NCBI GenBank assembly: GCA_947573795.1
Contig: CANPHE010000003.1
Coordinates: forward strand, 39,180 to 103,179
Direction: 5' to 3'
Source of the DNA: an uncultured Alistipes sp.
GTDB lineage: Bacteria > Bacteroidota > Bacteroidia > Bacteroidales > Rikenellaceae
DNA length: 64,000 bases
The first letter of the stretch is position 1. Every line of letters starts with the position of its first letter. The position numbers and the translations under genes were made by a program. Under the pieces are notes generated by a model. It made no database searches. It was not told where the DNA came from and saw only the letters and a program-made list of their open reading frames with translations. Shown here in pieces: positions 8,457 through 17,195 of this stretch.

Positions 8457-8690
8457 ATACAATTTCGGCAATACTCCTAATTTTATGCCGAAAATCGGAC
8501 CGAATCCCACCCGGGATGCAATCCGCCCGGCAATTGCGAAAAAGTTGTACACAATTTTCGACCGTCGTTCCGGCACGCGGACCGCCCGTCCGTCGACGCG
8601 GGAAGCATCCGCCCCCGGTTTCGCCCCGTGTCGGCCGGCCGCAGCGCATTTTGTCGACAAAGTTTTCGACAAAAGCGCAAGCCCGGCGTT
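8457..8690. other. Divergent intergenic region between cdd and dnaB
   Basis: About 320 bases separate the two start codons. The only supported signals are the two promoters at its ends. The middle is GC-rich with several small open frames that have no recognisable content or proper start context. I see no gene or RNA here. Confidence 0.6.
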
Positions 8691-8720
8691 TTGTTTTTTG
8701 CCCGGTAATGCTTACTTTTG
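8691..8720 (+). promoter_or_regulatory. Promoter of dnaB and probably the dnaB-comM-murG run
   Basis: TTG at 8691-8693, a 19-base spacer, then TACTTTTG at 8713-8720, a full match to the Bacteroidetes -33/-7 consensus, with the dnaB ATG at 8743. No comparably good promoter was seen in the short gaps further downstream. Confidence 0.75.
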
Positions 8721-8742
8721 ACTGCTGAAAGTAAGGTTAACC

Positions 8743-10320
8743 ATGGAAAAAGAATTCAATCCGTCGCAACGAAACCAGAATGCCTACGCGGCGATGACCG
8801 ACTCGGTAGGCACCGTGCCGCCCCAGGCCGTGGAGCTCGAAGAGGCCGTCCTGGGCGCACTGATGCTCGAAAAGGACAGCATCATCGCTGTGCAGGAGTA
8901 TCTTACGGCGGATGCGTTCTACACCGAGGAGCACCGGATCATCTACAAGGCCATCGAGGAGTTGTCGATCGCCATGAAGCCCATCGACTTCTATACCGTC
9001 ACCGAACAGCTCAAGTCGCAGGGCCAGCTGCGCAAGGTGGGCGGTGCGACCTACCTCGCCCAACTGACCCAGAAGGTCGGTTCGGCAGCCAACGTGGAGT
9101 TCCATGCCAAGATCATCGCCCAGAAATTCGTGCAGCGCGAGCTGATCCGCTCGGCGACCGAGATCCAGAAACGCTCCTACGACGAGTCGACCGACGTGAC
9201 GGAGCTCATCGGCTATGCCGAAAGCGAAATCTTCAAGGTCTCGGAGGGACACATCAAGCGCGCCGTGCAGGGTGCCAAGGACATTCTGCGCCGCGCCCTG
9301 GACCAGATCGAGGAGGCTTCGAAAAACACCAGCGCCTTCAACGGCGTGCCGTCGGGCTTCATGGCCATCGACCGCGTGACGCTGGGCTGGCAGCTGTCCG
9401 ACCTCATCATCATCGCCGCCCGTCCTTCGATGGGTAAGACGGCTTTCGTGCTCTCGATGGCCCGCAACATGGCCGTGGACCACGAGCAGGGCGTAGCGTT
9501 TTTCTCGCTCGAAATGTCCGCCGTGCAGCTGATGATGCGTTTGATCATCGCCGAAACGGGACTTTCGGGCAACGATGTCAAGTCGGGCCGCCTGACGCCC
9601 GAGCAGTGGCGCCACCTCGAATCGGCGACCAAGCCCCTGGGCTCGGCGCCGCTGTTCATCGACGATACCCCGGCGCTCTCGGTCTTCGAATTCCGCTCGA
9701 AGGCGCGCCGTCTGAAGATTCACCACGATATCAAGATCATCATCATCGACTACCTCCAGCTCATGACCGGCAACCAGGACTCGAAGGGCAACCGCGAGCA
9801 GGAGGTGGCCTTCATCTCGCGTACGCTCAAGGCCATCGCCAAGGAGCTGAACGTGCCGGTGATCGCCCTTTCGCAGCTGAGCCGCGCCACGGAGATGCGC
9901 GGCGGTTCGAAGCGTCCGCAGCTGTCGGACCTCCGCGAATCGGGTGCCATCGAGCAGGACGCCGATATCGTGGCCTTCATCCACCGTCCGGAGTACTACG
10001 GCATCAACCAGGACGAAAACGGCATGCCCACGGCCGGCATGGCCGAAATCATCCTCGCCAAGCACCGTAACGGCGCCGTGTGCGATGTCAACCTGCGTTT
10101 CCTCAAGGAGCAGGCCCGCTTCGCCGACATGGACGATGCGATGATGCCCCCGGCCCAGGCCGCCGACGCACAACAGGCCTACGACGACTACGCCAGCGGT
10201 TCGAACGGCCCGGCGGGCGGCGCTCCTTCCTTCGGCATGGGCGGCGCCCTGGGTTCGACGTCCGGCGGAGAATTCGACCTCAACGCGTCGCCTTCGATCA
10301 GCGACGAAGTACCCTTCTAA
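8743..10320 (+). CDS. dnaB: Replicative DNA helicase DnaB
   Basis: 525-aa RecA-fold hexameric helicase that unwinds DNA at the replication fork. An N-terminal helical DnaB domain (about 20-125) is followed by the helicase domain with Walker A RPSMGKT at about 227-233. Walker B IIIIDYLQLM is near 330, and the conserved SQLSRA, SDLRESG and QDAD segments follow. The C-terminal ~50 residues are a Gly/Ala/Ser-rich low-complexity tail ending DEVPF. Acidic-aromatic tails of this kind resemble the SSB tip, but that likeness is only my observation. The comM start codon is 3 bp beyond its stop. Confidence 0.97.
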   Translation: MEKEFNPSQRNQNAYAAMTDSVGTVPPQAVELEEAVLGALMLEKDSIIAVQEYLTADAFYTEEHRIIYKAIEELSIAMKPIDFYTVTEQLKSQGQLRKVGGATYLAQLTQKVGSAANVEFHAKIIAQKFVQRELIRSATEIQKRSYDESTDVTELIGYAESEIFKVSEGHIKRAVQGAKDILRRALDQIEEASKNTSAFNGVPSGFMAIDRVTLGWQLSDLIIIAARPSMGKTAFVLSMARNMAVDHEQGVAFFSLEMSAVQLMMRLIIAETGLSGNDVKSGRLTPEQWRHLESATKPLGSAPLFIDDTPALSVFEFRSKARRLKIHHDIKIIIIDYLQLMTGNQDSKGNREQEVAFISRTLKAIAKELNVPVIALSQLSRATEMRGGSKRPQLSDLRESGAIEQDADIVAFIHRPEYYGINQDENGMPTAGMAEIILAKHRNGAVCDVNLRFLKEQARFADMDDAMMPPAQAADAQQAYDDYASGSNGPAGGAPSFGMGGALGSTSGGEFDLNASPSISDEVPF

Positions 10321-10323
10321 ACC

Positions 10324-11865
10324 ATGTTCGTCCGCGTATTTTCGGGTGCGGTCGTGGGGATCGACGCCGTGCGCGTGACCGTCGAGGTCAACATCGCGGG
10401 CGGCGGGCTGGGACTGTTCCTGGTCGGTCTTCCCGACAATGCCGTCAAGGAGAGCGAACAGCGCATCCGCTCGGCTTTCGAGAACTCCGAAGAACGCATG
10501 TCGGGCCGCAAGATCGTCGTCAATCTCGCCCCGGCCGACCTGCGCAAGGAGGGATCGGGCTTCGACCTGCCGATCGCCGTGGGGATACTCGCCGCGATGG
10601 AGCGGATCGACAACAGGGCGCTCGAAGATACGCTGCTCGTGGGCGAATTGTCGCTCGACGGTTCGCTGCGCCCCGTGCGGGGTGTGCTACCGCTGGCGAT
10701 CCACGCCCGACAGACGGGACTGCGGCGCATGATCGTCCCGGCGGACAACGCCGCCGAAGCGACCGTGGTCGAGGGGCTCGAAATCTTCGGCGTCGCAAAT
10801 CTGAAACAGGCCGCAGCGCTGCTCAACGGCGACGAAACACTGCAACCCGCCGCTCCCGCGGCGCCACAGGCCGAACCGGCGCAGAACGGACGCTACGACG
10901 AAGATTTCGCCGACGTGCGGGGACAGCAGCATGTCAAACGGGCTTTGGAGATCGCCGCTGCGGGCGGCCACAACGCGATCCTGATCGGCGCCCCGGGCTC
11001 GGGCAAGACGATGCTGGCCCGCCGCATGCCGACGATCCTGCCGCCGCTGAGCCGCGACGAAGCATTGGAAACGACCAAGATATACTCCGTCGCCGGGAAA
11101 ACGGGCGTCACGGGAGGCCTGATGACCCGGCGGCCGTTCCGGGCTCCGCACCACACCGCCTCGCAGGTCGCCGTGATCGGCGGCGGACAGTCGCCCCGGC
11201 CGGGCGAGGTTTCGCTCGCACACAACGGGGTCCTGTTCCTCGACGAGCTGCCCGAATTCGGCCGCAGCGTCCTGGAGGTGCTCCGGCAACCGCTCGAAGA
11301 GAAGCGCATCGCCGTCTCGCGCACGAAATACAGCGTGGAATACCCGGCGAACTTCATGCTCATCGCGGCGATGAACCCCTGTCCGTGCGGCTATTACAAC
11401 CATCCGACGCACGAATGCGTCTGCTCGCCGAGCTCGGTGCACCGCTATATGGGACGGATTTCGGGACCGCTGATGGACCGCATCGACCTCCACGTCGAAG
11501 TTACGCCCGTCACGGCGCAGGAGTTGCGGGCGGCGGCCCCGGGCGAACCGAGCGCCGCAATCCGCCAGCGGGTCGTACGGGCCCGCGAGATTCAGGCCCG
11601 GCGCTTCGAGGGACACCCCACGGTCCGCACCAACGCCATGATGAATTCGGCGATGCTGCGCGAGTTCTGCCGTCCGGACGCTGCGGGCGCCCGGATGCTC
11701 GAACAGGCCATGCAACGACTGTCGCTCTCGGCACGCGCCTACGACCGGATTCTGAAGGTCGCCCGCACGATCGCCGACCTGGACGGACACGACGCCATCA
11801 CGCCGCAGGATATCGCCGAAGCGATCGGTTACCGTTCGCTCGACCGCGGAAGCTGGGGCGCTTGA
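10324..11865 (+). CDS. comM: YifB/ComM family Mg-chelatase-like AAA+ ATPase
   Basis: 513 aa. The N-terminal ChlI-like domain (GLPDNAVKESEQRIRSA region) has a Lon-protease-like fold. The AAA+ domain has Walker A GAPGSGKT at about 222-229 and Walker B LFLDELPEF near 305. A cysteine cluster (CPCGYYNHPTHECVC) and a C-terminal Mg-chelatase domain follow. In naturally competent bacteria ComM is a branch-migration helicase acting during integration of transformed DNA; YifB homologues are nearly universal even without competence. Coupling to dnaB by a 3-bp gap and the presence of comF nearby are compatible with a DNA-recombination role. Confidence 0.93.
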   Translation: MFVRVFSGAVVGIDAVRVTVEVNIAGGGLGLFLVGLPDNAVKESEQRIRSAFENSEERMSGRKIVVNLAPADLRKEGSGFDLPIAVGILAAMERIDNRALEDTLLVGELSLDGSLRPVRGVLPLAIHARQTGLRRMIVPADNAAEATVVEGLEIFGVANLKQAAALLNGDETLQPAAPAAPQAEPAQNGRYDEDFADVRGQQHVKRALEIAAAGGHNAILIGAPGSGKTMLARRMPTILPPLSRDEALETTKIYSVAGKTGVTGGLMTRRPFRAPHHTASQVAVIGGGQSPRPGEVSLAHNGVLFLDELPEFGRSVLEVLRQPLEEKRIAVSRTKYSVEYPANFMLIAAMNPCPCGYYNHPTHECVCSPSSVHRYMGRISGPLMDRIDLHVEVTPVTAQELRAAAPGEPSAAIRQRVVRAREIQARRFEGHPTVRTNAMMNSAMLREFCRPDAAGARMLEQAMQRLSLSARAYDRILKVARTIADLDGHDAITPQDIAEAIGYRSLDRGSWGA

Positions 11866-11872
11866 TCCCATA

Positions 11873-11884
11873 CTTATATATAAG
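11873..11884. repeat. 12-bp perfect palindrome before murG
   Basis: CTTATATATAAG lies 16 bases upstream of the murG ATG in an AT-rich spot within otherwise GC-rich sequence. It could be part of a weak promoter or a protein-binding site; nothing more can be said. Confidence 0.4.
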
Positions 11885-11899
11885 ATAATTCGAACCGAA

Positions 11900-13018
11900 A
11901 TGACAACGATACGACCCAAACGTATTATTTTATCGGGCGGCGGCACGGGCGGCCATATCTACCCCGCCGTGGCGGTCGCCGAGGCGCTGAAACGACGCCT
12001 GGGCGACGACGTGGAACTGCTTTTCGTCGGCGCCGAGGGTAAAATGGAGATGGAGAAGGTGCCCGCCCTGGGCTACCGCATCGTCGGGCTGCCCATCGCC
12101 GGACTGCAACGACGCCTGGACTGGCATAACCTGCTGGTTCCTTTCAAGGTGCTGCGGTCGATCCGGCTGGCCCGGCGCACGATCCGCACGTTCGGAGCCG
12201 ATGCGGTCGTCGGATTCGGCGGCTACGCGAGCGCCCCGGTGCTGTGGGCCGCGCAGCGCATGGGAGTCCCGACGCTCATCCAGGAGCAGAACTCCTACGC
12301 CGGCGTGACGAACAAAATCCTGGCCCGCCGCGCGAAACGCATCTGCACGGCCTACGAAGGAATGGAACGCTTCTTCCCTGCGGAGAAGATCACCCTCACG
12401 GGCAATCCCCTGCGGGGCCGCTTCTCGAAAGAGGGCGCCGACCACACCGAGGCCCTCGCCCACTACGGATTCACGGCCGAACGCCCCGTGGTGCTGGTCG
12501 TCGGAGGATCGCTCGGAACCCGCTCGCTGAACGAGATGATGAAGACCTGGATCGCATCGCTCGACGGCGCACAGGCTCCCGTGCAGGTGATCTGGCAGAC
12601 CGGGAAATATTACGAACGCGAGATGCGCGCATTTCTTGCCGAACACCCCACGCCGGGCATCTGGCAGGGGGCCTTCATCGAGCGCATGGACCTGGCCTAT
12701 GCGGCCGCCGACCTGGTGATCTCGCGCAGCGGCGCGGGAACCGTTTCGGAACTGTGCCTCGTAGCCAAACCGGTGCTGTTCGTCCCCTCGCCCAACGTCG
12801 CGGAGGATCACCAGACCCAGAACGCCCTGGCGTTGGAGCGCCACGGCGCCGCGGCGATCGTACGCGATGCCGCATGCCGCACCGAGGCGATGCCGCGGGC
12901 CTTGGAGCTGCTCGCCGACCCCGAAGCGCTCGCCGCCATGAGCCGCAACCTCGAAGCGCTGGCCCGCCCCCGGGCCGCGGAGGATATCGTGGACGAAATC
13001 ATGAAGATAATTCGCTAA
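11900..13018 (+). CDS. murG: UDP-GlcNAc:undecaprenyl-PP-MurNAc-pentapeptide GlcNAc transferase
   Basis: 372-aa GT28 glycosyltransferase that turns lipid I into lipid II on the cytoplasmic face of the inner membrane. The N-terminal glycine-rich loop SGGGTGGH (about 12-19) precedes two Rossmann domains. The acceptor-side GFGGYAS and the C-terminal donor-binding ISRSGAGTVSE and EDHQTQNA motifs are all present. It is complete and of normal length. The murC ATG comes 5 bp after its stop, so they are one operon. Confidence 0.97.
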   Translation: MTTIRPKRIILSGGGTGGHIYPAVAVAEALKRRLGDDVELLFVGAEGKMEMEKVPALGYRIVGLPIAGLQRRLDWHNLLVPFKVLRSIRLARRTIRTFGADAVVGFGGYASAPVLWAAQRMGVPTLIQEQNSYAGVTNKILARRAKRICTAYEGMERFFPAEKITLTGNPLRGRFSKEGADHTEALAHYGFTAERPVVLVVGGSLGTRSLNEMMKTWIASLDGAQAPVQVIWQTGKYYEREMRAFLAEHPTPGIWQGAFIERMDLAYAAADLVISRSGAGTVSELCLVAKPVLFVPSPNVAEDHQTQNALALERHGAAAIVRDAACRTEAMPRALELLADPEALAAMSRNLEALARPRAAEDIVDEIMKIIR

Positions 13019-13023
13019 ACGAC

Positions 13024-14418
13024 ATGGAGTTTCAAAATATCTACTTCCTGGGCATCGGCGGCATCGGCATGAGCGCCTTGGCCCGTTATTTCCTGCACGA
13101 AGGCAAATCCGTCGCCGGATACGACCGCACCGAATCGTCGCTCACCGACGCCCTCGCGGCCGAAGGCGCCGCGATCCATTACGAGGACGATGTGCGGCTG
13201 ATCCCCGCGGCATTCCTCGATCCCGAGCGCACGATGGTGGTCTACACTCCCGCCGTGCCGCACGACCACAGCGAATACCGCTACTTCGTCGATCGCGGAT
13301 TCCGCGTCGAGAAGCGTTCGCAGATGTTGGGACACCTCGCCGCGGGAAAATACGTCATGGCCGTGGCGGGCACCCACGGCAAAACGACCACCTCGACCCT
13401 CGTGGCATGGCTCAACCGAGGCCTTACGGGCGGCGGTTCGGCCTTCCTGGGAGGGCTCTCGAAGAATTTCGGCGGCAACCTGGTGCTGGGCGACGGCAAG
13501 CGGCTGGCGGTCGAAGCCGACGAATTCGACCGCTCGTTCCTGCGCCTCTACCCCGACGTGGCGGTGGTCACCTCGGCCGATGCCGACCACCTGGACATCT
13601 ACGGCACCCACGAAGCGGTGAAGGAGGCCTTCTCGCAATTCGTGGGGCAGATCCGCGAGGGAGGCTCCCTCATCATCAAACAGGGGGTGGATATCCGCAT
13701 CGACAATCCTCGGATCACGGTCTACCGCTATGCCTACGACACCCCGTGCGACTTCTACGCCTGCGACATCCGCCTGACGGAGGGCGGCCGCTACCGCTTC
13801 GGCATCGTGACGCCCGACGGGACGATCGCCGACTGCACGTTGGGCGTCCCCGGGTGGGTCAATATCGAAAACGCCGTCGCGGCCGTCGCCTCGGTGTGGT
13901 GCGCGGCACGCGCCGAGGGCACAGCGCTCGATCGCGACCGGCTGCGCGAGGCGCTGGCCTCCTTCTCGGGCGTCAAGCGGCGTTTCGATTTCTACCTCAA
14001 CACCCCGCAGCAGGTCTATATGGACGACTACGCCCACCATCCGCGCGAACTGGCCGCCACGCTCGCCTCCGTGAAGGGCATGTTCCCCGGGCGACGCGTC
14101 ACGGCCCTCTTCCAGCCCCACCTCTACACCCGCACGCGCGACCTCTACCGCGAATTCGCCGAAGCGCTTTCTCAGGCCGACGAGGCGGTGCTGCTGCCGA
14201 TCTACCCCGCCCGCGAGGAGCCCATCCCCGGCATCGAGTCGGAGATCATCGCCGAGCGGATCACCGTGCCGTGCCGCATCGTGCCGCGCGAGGCGCTGGC
14301 CGAGACCGTCGCGGCGATGGATACCGACGTGGTTATCAGCTTCGGCGCCGGGAACATCGACGCCTGCTGCGAGGCGATCGCCGAGAAGCTGCGCCGTAAA
14401 CAGGAATCGAACCGCTGA
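13024..14418 (+). CDS. murC: UDP-N-acetylmuramate--L-alanine ligase
   Basis: 464-aa ATP-dependent Mur ligase adding L-Ala to UDP-MurNAc, the first step of stem-peptide assembly. It starts at ATG 13024 (MEFQNIYFLGIGGIGMSALA), giving the N-terminal nucleotide-binding GIGGIGMS. Walker A GTHGKTTT is at about 116-123, the catalytic EADE(F)DRS segment is near 162, and DDYAHHP is near 336. The frame is open far upstream inside murG, but that extension is a shadow. MurC and MurG are adjacent, as is usual in dcw clusters. Confidence 0.97.
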   Translation: MEFQNIYFLGIGGIGMSALARYFLHEGKSVAGYDRTESSLTDALAAEGAAIHYEDDVRLIPAAFLDPERTMVVYTPAVPHDHSEYRYFVDRGFRVEKRSQMLGHLAAGKYVMAVAGTHGKTTTSTLVAWLNRGLTGGGSAFLGGLSKNFGGNLVLGDGKRLAVEADEFDRSFLRLYPDVAVVTSADADHLDIYGTHEAVKEAFSQFVGQIREGGSLIIKQGVDIRIDNPRITVYRYAYDTPCDFYACDIRLTEGGRYRFGIVTPDGTIADCTLGVPGWVNIENAVAAVASVWCAARAEGTALDRDRLREALASFSGVKRRFDFYLNTPQQVYMDDYAHHPRELAATLASVKGMFPGRRVTALFQPHLYTRTRDLYREFAEALSQADEAVLLPIYPAREEPIPGIESEIIAERITVPCRIVPREALAETVAAMDTDVVISFGAGNIDACCEAIAEKLRRKQESNR

Positions 14419-14441
14419 AACCCATAAACCCCGATCCGGTC

Positions 14442-15557
14442 TTGAAACCTTCACTCCGATATGCGCTCAACGGCCTCCTGTGGGGGGCTGCCGCCTGCTA
14501 CGTCCTCTACGCCGCCTCGAAGGCCCGCGGACGGCGGGCGGACCGGCGCGTCGAACGGCTCACGATCGAGGTGGCGGACAGCTCGTCGCACGGCCACCTG
14601 GTGACGGGCACCCGCGTGCGCGAATGGATTTCGGCGAGCGGAATTCCCACGATCGGCACGGCAGTTGATGCGGTGGATCTGTCGGGTATCGAGCAGGTGA
14701 TCGCCCGCAACGGATTCGTAGACAAAGCGGTCGCATACGTCGTCCATTCGGGCGAACTGCGCATCGTCATCCGCCAGCGCAAGCCCGTCGTGCGGCTGCT
14801 GACCGACGGCCTGAACCACTACGTCACGGCCGAAGGCTACGTCTTCGCGGCACCCGCGGCCTCGTCGCTCTACGTCCCGGTGGTGACGGGCTCCTACCGT
14901 CCGCCCTTCCCGGCCGGACATACGGGCCCGGTCCTCGCGCATATCGAAACCGAAAAGCGCAAACTCGACGTGCGCATCGAGAAGCTCGAACGCGAAAAAT
15001 ACCCGCTCTACGAACAGGAGCGGAAAACCGACCGCGAATATGCCGAGGGGCGCCGCATGATCTCCCGGCAGACGAAGCGTCACGGCATCCTTTTTTGGAA
15101 AGAGCCCGACACGCTCTACAAGCTGCGACGCAAACAGTTGCAGGAGGAGCGCAAGCGTCTGCGCCGCGACTACCGCTACAAACTGCGGCAGATCGACGGC
15201 CGGATCGAACATATCGCCCGGCAACAGGAGCAAGTCGTGCGGCAACAAAAAAAGTTGGAGAAAAGCTACGAAGATTTCATGAAACTCCTTACCTTTGTGG
15301 AGTACGTCGAAAAAGACGATTTCTGGAGGTCGGAAGTGGTGCAGATCACCGCCCGAACGACCCCCAGCGGCGCTTTGGAGGTGGACCTCATCCCCCGCAG
15401 CGGCCGCTTCGTCGTCCGCTTCGGCCGGTTGGAGCGCTTCGATGAGAAATTCGACAAGCTGCTGCGGTTCTACCGCGGCGGCCTTTCGCGTCTCGGATGG
15501 GACGTCTACCGGTCGATCGACATCCGTTTCGACGGACAGGTGGTTTGCAGGAAATAA
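14442..15557 (+). CDS. ftsQ: FtsQ-like cell division protein with a large coiled-coil insertion
   Basis: 371 aa from a TTG start at 14442 (MKPSLRYALN). One N-terminal transmembrane helix (about 8-25) is followed by a periplasmic POTRA/FtsQ-type region (about 40-155), then by the FtsQ C-terminal beta region (about 290-371). FtsQ bridges FtsL/FtsB to the divisome. Residues ~166-280 are an extra block very rich in Lys, Arg, Glu and Gln with heptad-like spacing, predicted to be coiled coil. Bacteroidetes FtsQ is usually about 240-290 aa, so this is roughly 100 residues longer. Position between murC and ftsA supports the identity. Overall similarity to FtsQ is weak, as is normal for the family. 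Confidence 0.85.
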   Translation: MKPSLRYALNGLLWGAAACYVLYAASKARGRRADRRVERLTIEVADSSSHGHLVTGTRVREWISASGIPTIGTAVDAVDLSGIEQVIARNGFVDKAVAYVVHSGELRIVIRQRKPVVRLLTDGLNHYVTAEGYVFAAPAASSLYVPVVTGSYRPPFPAGHTGPVLAHIETEKRKLDVRIEKLEREKYPLYEQERKTDREYAEGRRMISRQTKRHGILFWKEPDTLYKLRRKQLQEERKRLRRDYRYKLRQIDGRIEHIARQQEQVVRQQKKLEKSYEDFMKLLTFVEYVEKDDFWRSEVVQITARTTPSGALEVDLIPRSGRFVVRFGRLERFDEKFDKLLRFYRGGLSRLGWDVYRSIDIRFDGQVVCRK

Positions 15558-15575
15558 CCAGGCAATTATACGAAC

Positions 15576-17108
15576 GTGGAAAGAAAGAATTATACCGTAG
15601 CCGTCGATTTGGGATCGTCGTCCGTCGTCGTCGCCGTAGGAGCGAAAAAGCCCGACGGCCCGATGGAGGTGATCTCCGTAATCTCGAAGCCGGTCGAGGG
15701 AGTCGCAGCCGGCAGAATCGAAAACATCGAACTGGTGGGCAACGCCATCCGCGACGCGGTGGCGGAGACCGAGAACGCACTCGGCATCCGCATTTCGGAG
15801 GCTTACGCAGGCATTTCGGGCGAATTCGTCCGCTGCGCCCGGCATACCGACCACGTTTTCGTCTACGACCCGCAGAACGGTGTGGCGCAGCGCGACGTCG
15901 ATGCGCTGTTCGACCGCATGCGCAACGTCCAGGCTCCCGACGACGAAACGATCATGGAGCGCATCCCCCAGAACTACGTGGTGGACGACAACCAGGAGGT
16001 GCGCAACCCCGTGGGATCGTTCGGCAAGAAACTTTCCTCGACCTTCAATTTCATCCTCTGCCTCAAGACGCCCATCCAGCGGCTCGACATGGCCTTCAAA
16101 CGCATCGGCATCCGGATGCTGGGCGTCTTTCCCGACGCCCTGGCGACGGCCGAATCGGTGCTGCTGCCCGACGAGAAGGAGGAGGGCGCCGTCGTGGTGG
16201 ACCTCGGCGGCGGCGTGACGGACGTAACGGTCTACTACCGCAACGTCGTGCGCTATATCGCCTCGATTCCGATGGGCGCCTCGGCTATCAACCGCGATAT
16301 CCGGACGATGAGCGTCCCCGAAAAGCACGTCGAAAGCCTCAAATGCAAATACGGTTCGGCCGTGGCCGAACTCGCCCCCGAAGACAAACTCATCCGCGTG
16401 AACGGCCGTACGGCGCGCGAAGCGAAGGATATCCTGCTGCGCAACCTCGCCACGGTGATCGAAGCGCGCGCCACGGATATCGCCGAGTTCGTGCTCCAGG
16501 AGATTCGCGACTCGGGATATGCCGGGAAACTGGCTTACGGCATCGTGCTGACCGGCGGTTCGGCCAAGCTGAAGGATATCGACGAACTGTTCCGCCGCGT
16601 AACGGGCATGGAGGTTCGTATCGCATCGCCCGAAACGGGCATCGCCGAGGAATCGAAGGAGTCGGTAGCCGACCCGGCCTATGCCGCCGTGACGGGCATC
16701 CTGCTCAAAGGGGCCGAACAGGGTTACTGCGCCGTGATGGAGCGGCCCGCGGCAGAACGGCCTGCGGAGGTCCGCACGGCTCCGCAACCCGCCTTCGCCG
16801 AACCGCGGACCGCACGTCCCGCGGCGGAACCGCGACGCACCTTCACGCCGCCGCAGCCGCAACCCGTGCCGGAATTCCGCCACGTACCGCCCCGCTACCC
16901 CCAGCAGCCCGCCCCGCAACCGGAAATTCCCGCGGAGCAGCCCGAAACCGAGACCCCCGCTCCTTCGACCGAAGCACGCACGCAGGCCCCCGAAACGCCC
17001 GCTGCGGAACCGACACGGCGCAAACGCGGCTGGGGCAGCATCATCCAATCCACGATCGACAAAATCAACAAGAGTTTCTCGCCCGACGGTGCGGACGAGG
17101 AGATCTGA
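15576..17108 (+). CDS. ftsA: Cell division protein FtsA
   Basis: 510-aa actin-fold ATPase that tethers FtsZ to the inner membrane and recruits the late divisome. It starts at GTG 15576 (MERKNYTVAVDLGSSS), placing the phosphate-1 loop DLGSSS at about 10-15. A second phosphate motif (DLGGGVTDVT) is near 210, and an adenosine motif (VLTGGSAKLK) is near 325. From about 385 to 480 there is a long Pro/Ala/Glu-rich linker. A conserved basic/amphipathic C-terminus (KRGWGSIIQSTIDKINKS) probably binds the membrane. ftsQ ends 18 bp upstream; ftsZ follows after an 87-bp gap in which I saw no clear promoter. Confidence 0.96.
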   Translation: MERKNYTVAVDLGSSSVVVAVGAKKPDGPMEVISVISKPVEGVAAGRIENIELVGNAIRDAVAETENALGIRISEAYAGISGEFVRCARHTDHVFVYDPQNGVAQRDVDALFDRMRNVQAPDDETIMERIPQNYVVDDNQEVRNPVGSFGKKLSSTFNFILCLKTPIQRLDMAFKRIGIRMLGVFPDALATAESVLLPDEKEEGAVVVDLGGGVTDVTVYYRNVVRYIASIPMGASAINRDIRTMSVPEKHVESLKCKYGSAVAELAPEDKLIRVNGRTAREAKDILLRNLATVIEARATDIAEFVLQEIRDSGYAGKLAYGIVLTGGSAKLKDIDELFRRVTGMEVRIASPETGIAEESKESVADPAYAAVTGILLKGAEQGYCAVMERPAAERPAEVRTAPQPAFAEPRTARPAAEPRRTFTPPQPQPVPEFRHVPPRYPQQPAPQPEIPAEQPETETPAPSTEARTQAPETPAAEPTRRKRGWGSIIQSTIDKINKSFSPDGADEEI

Positions 17109-17195
17109 TCCGGACAGGGAGGGCGCGAGAGAGGTAGGAAGCGGTGCTATTCACCGGACCGCCCTGCGCCCGGTCCCACGCAAAGAAACGAAGCT

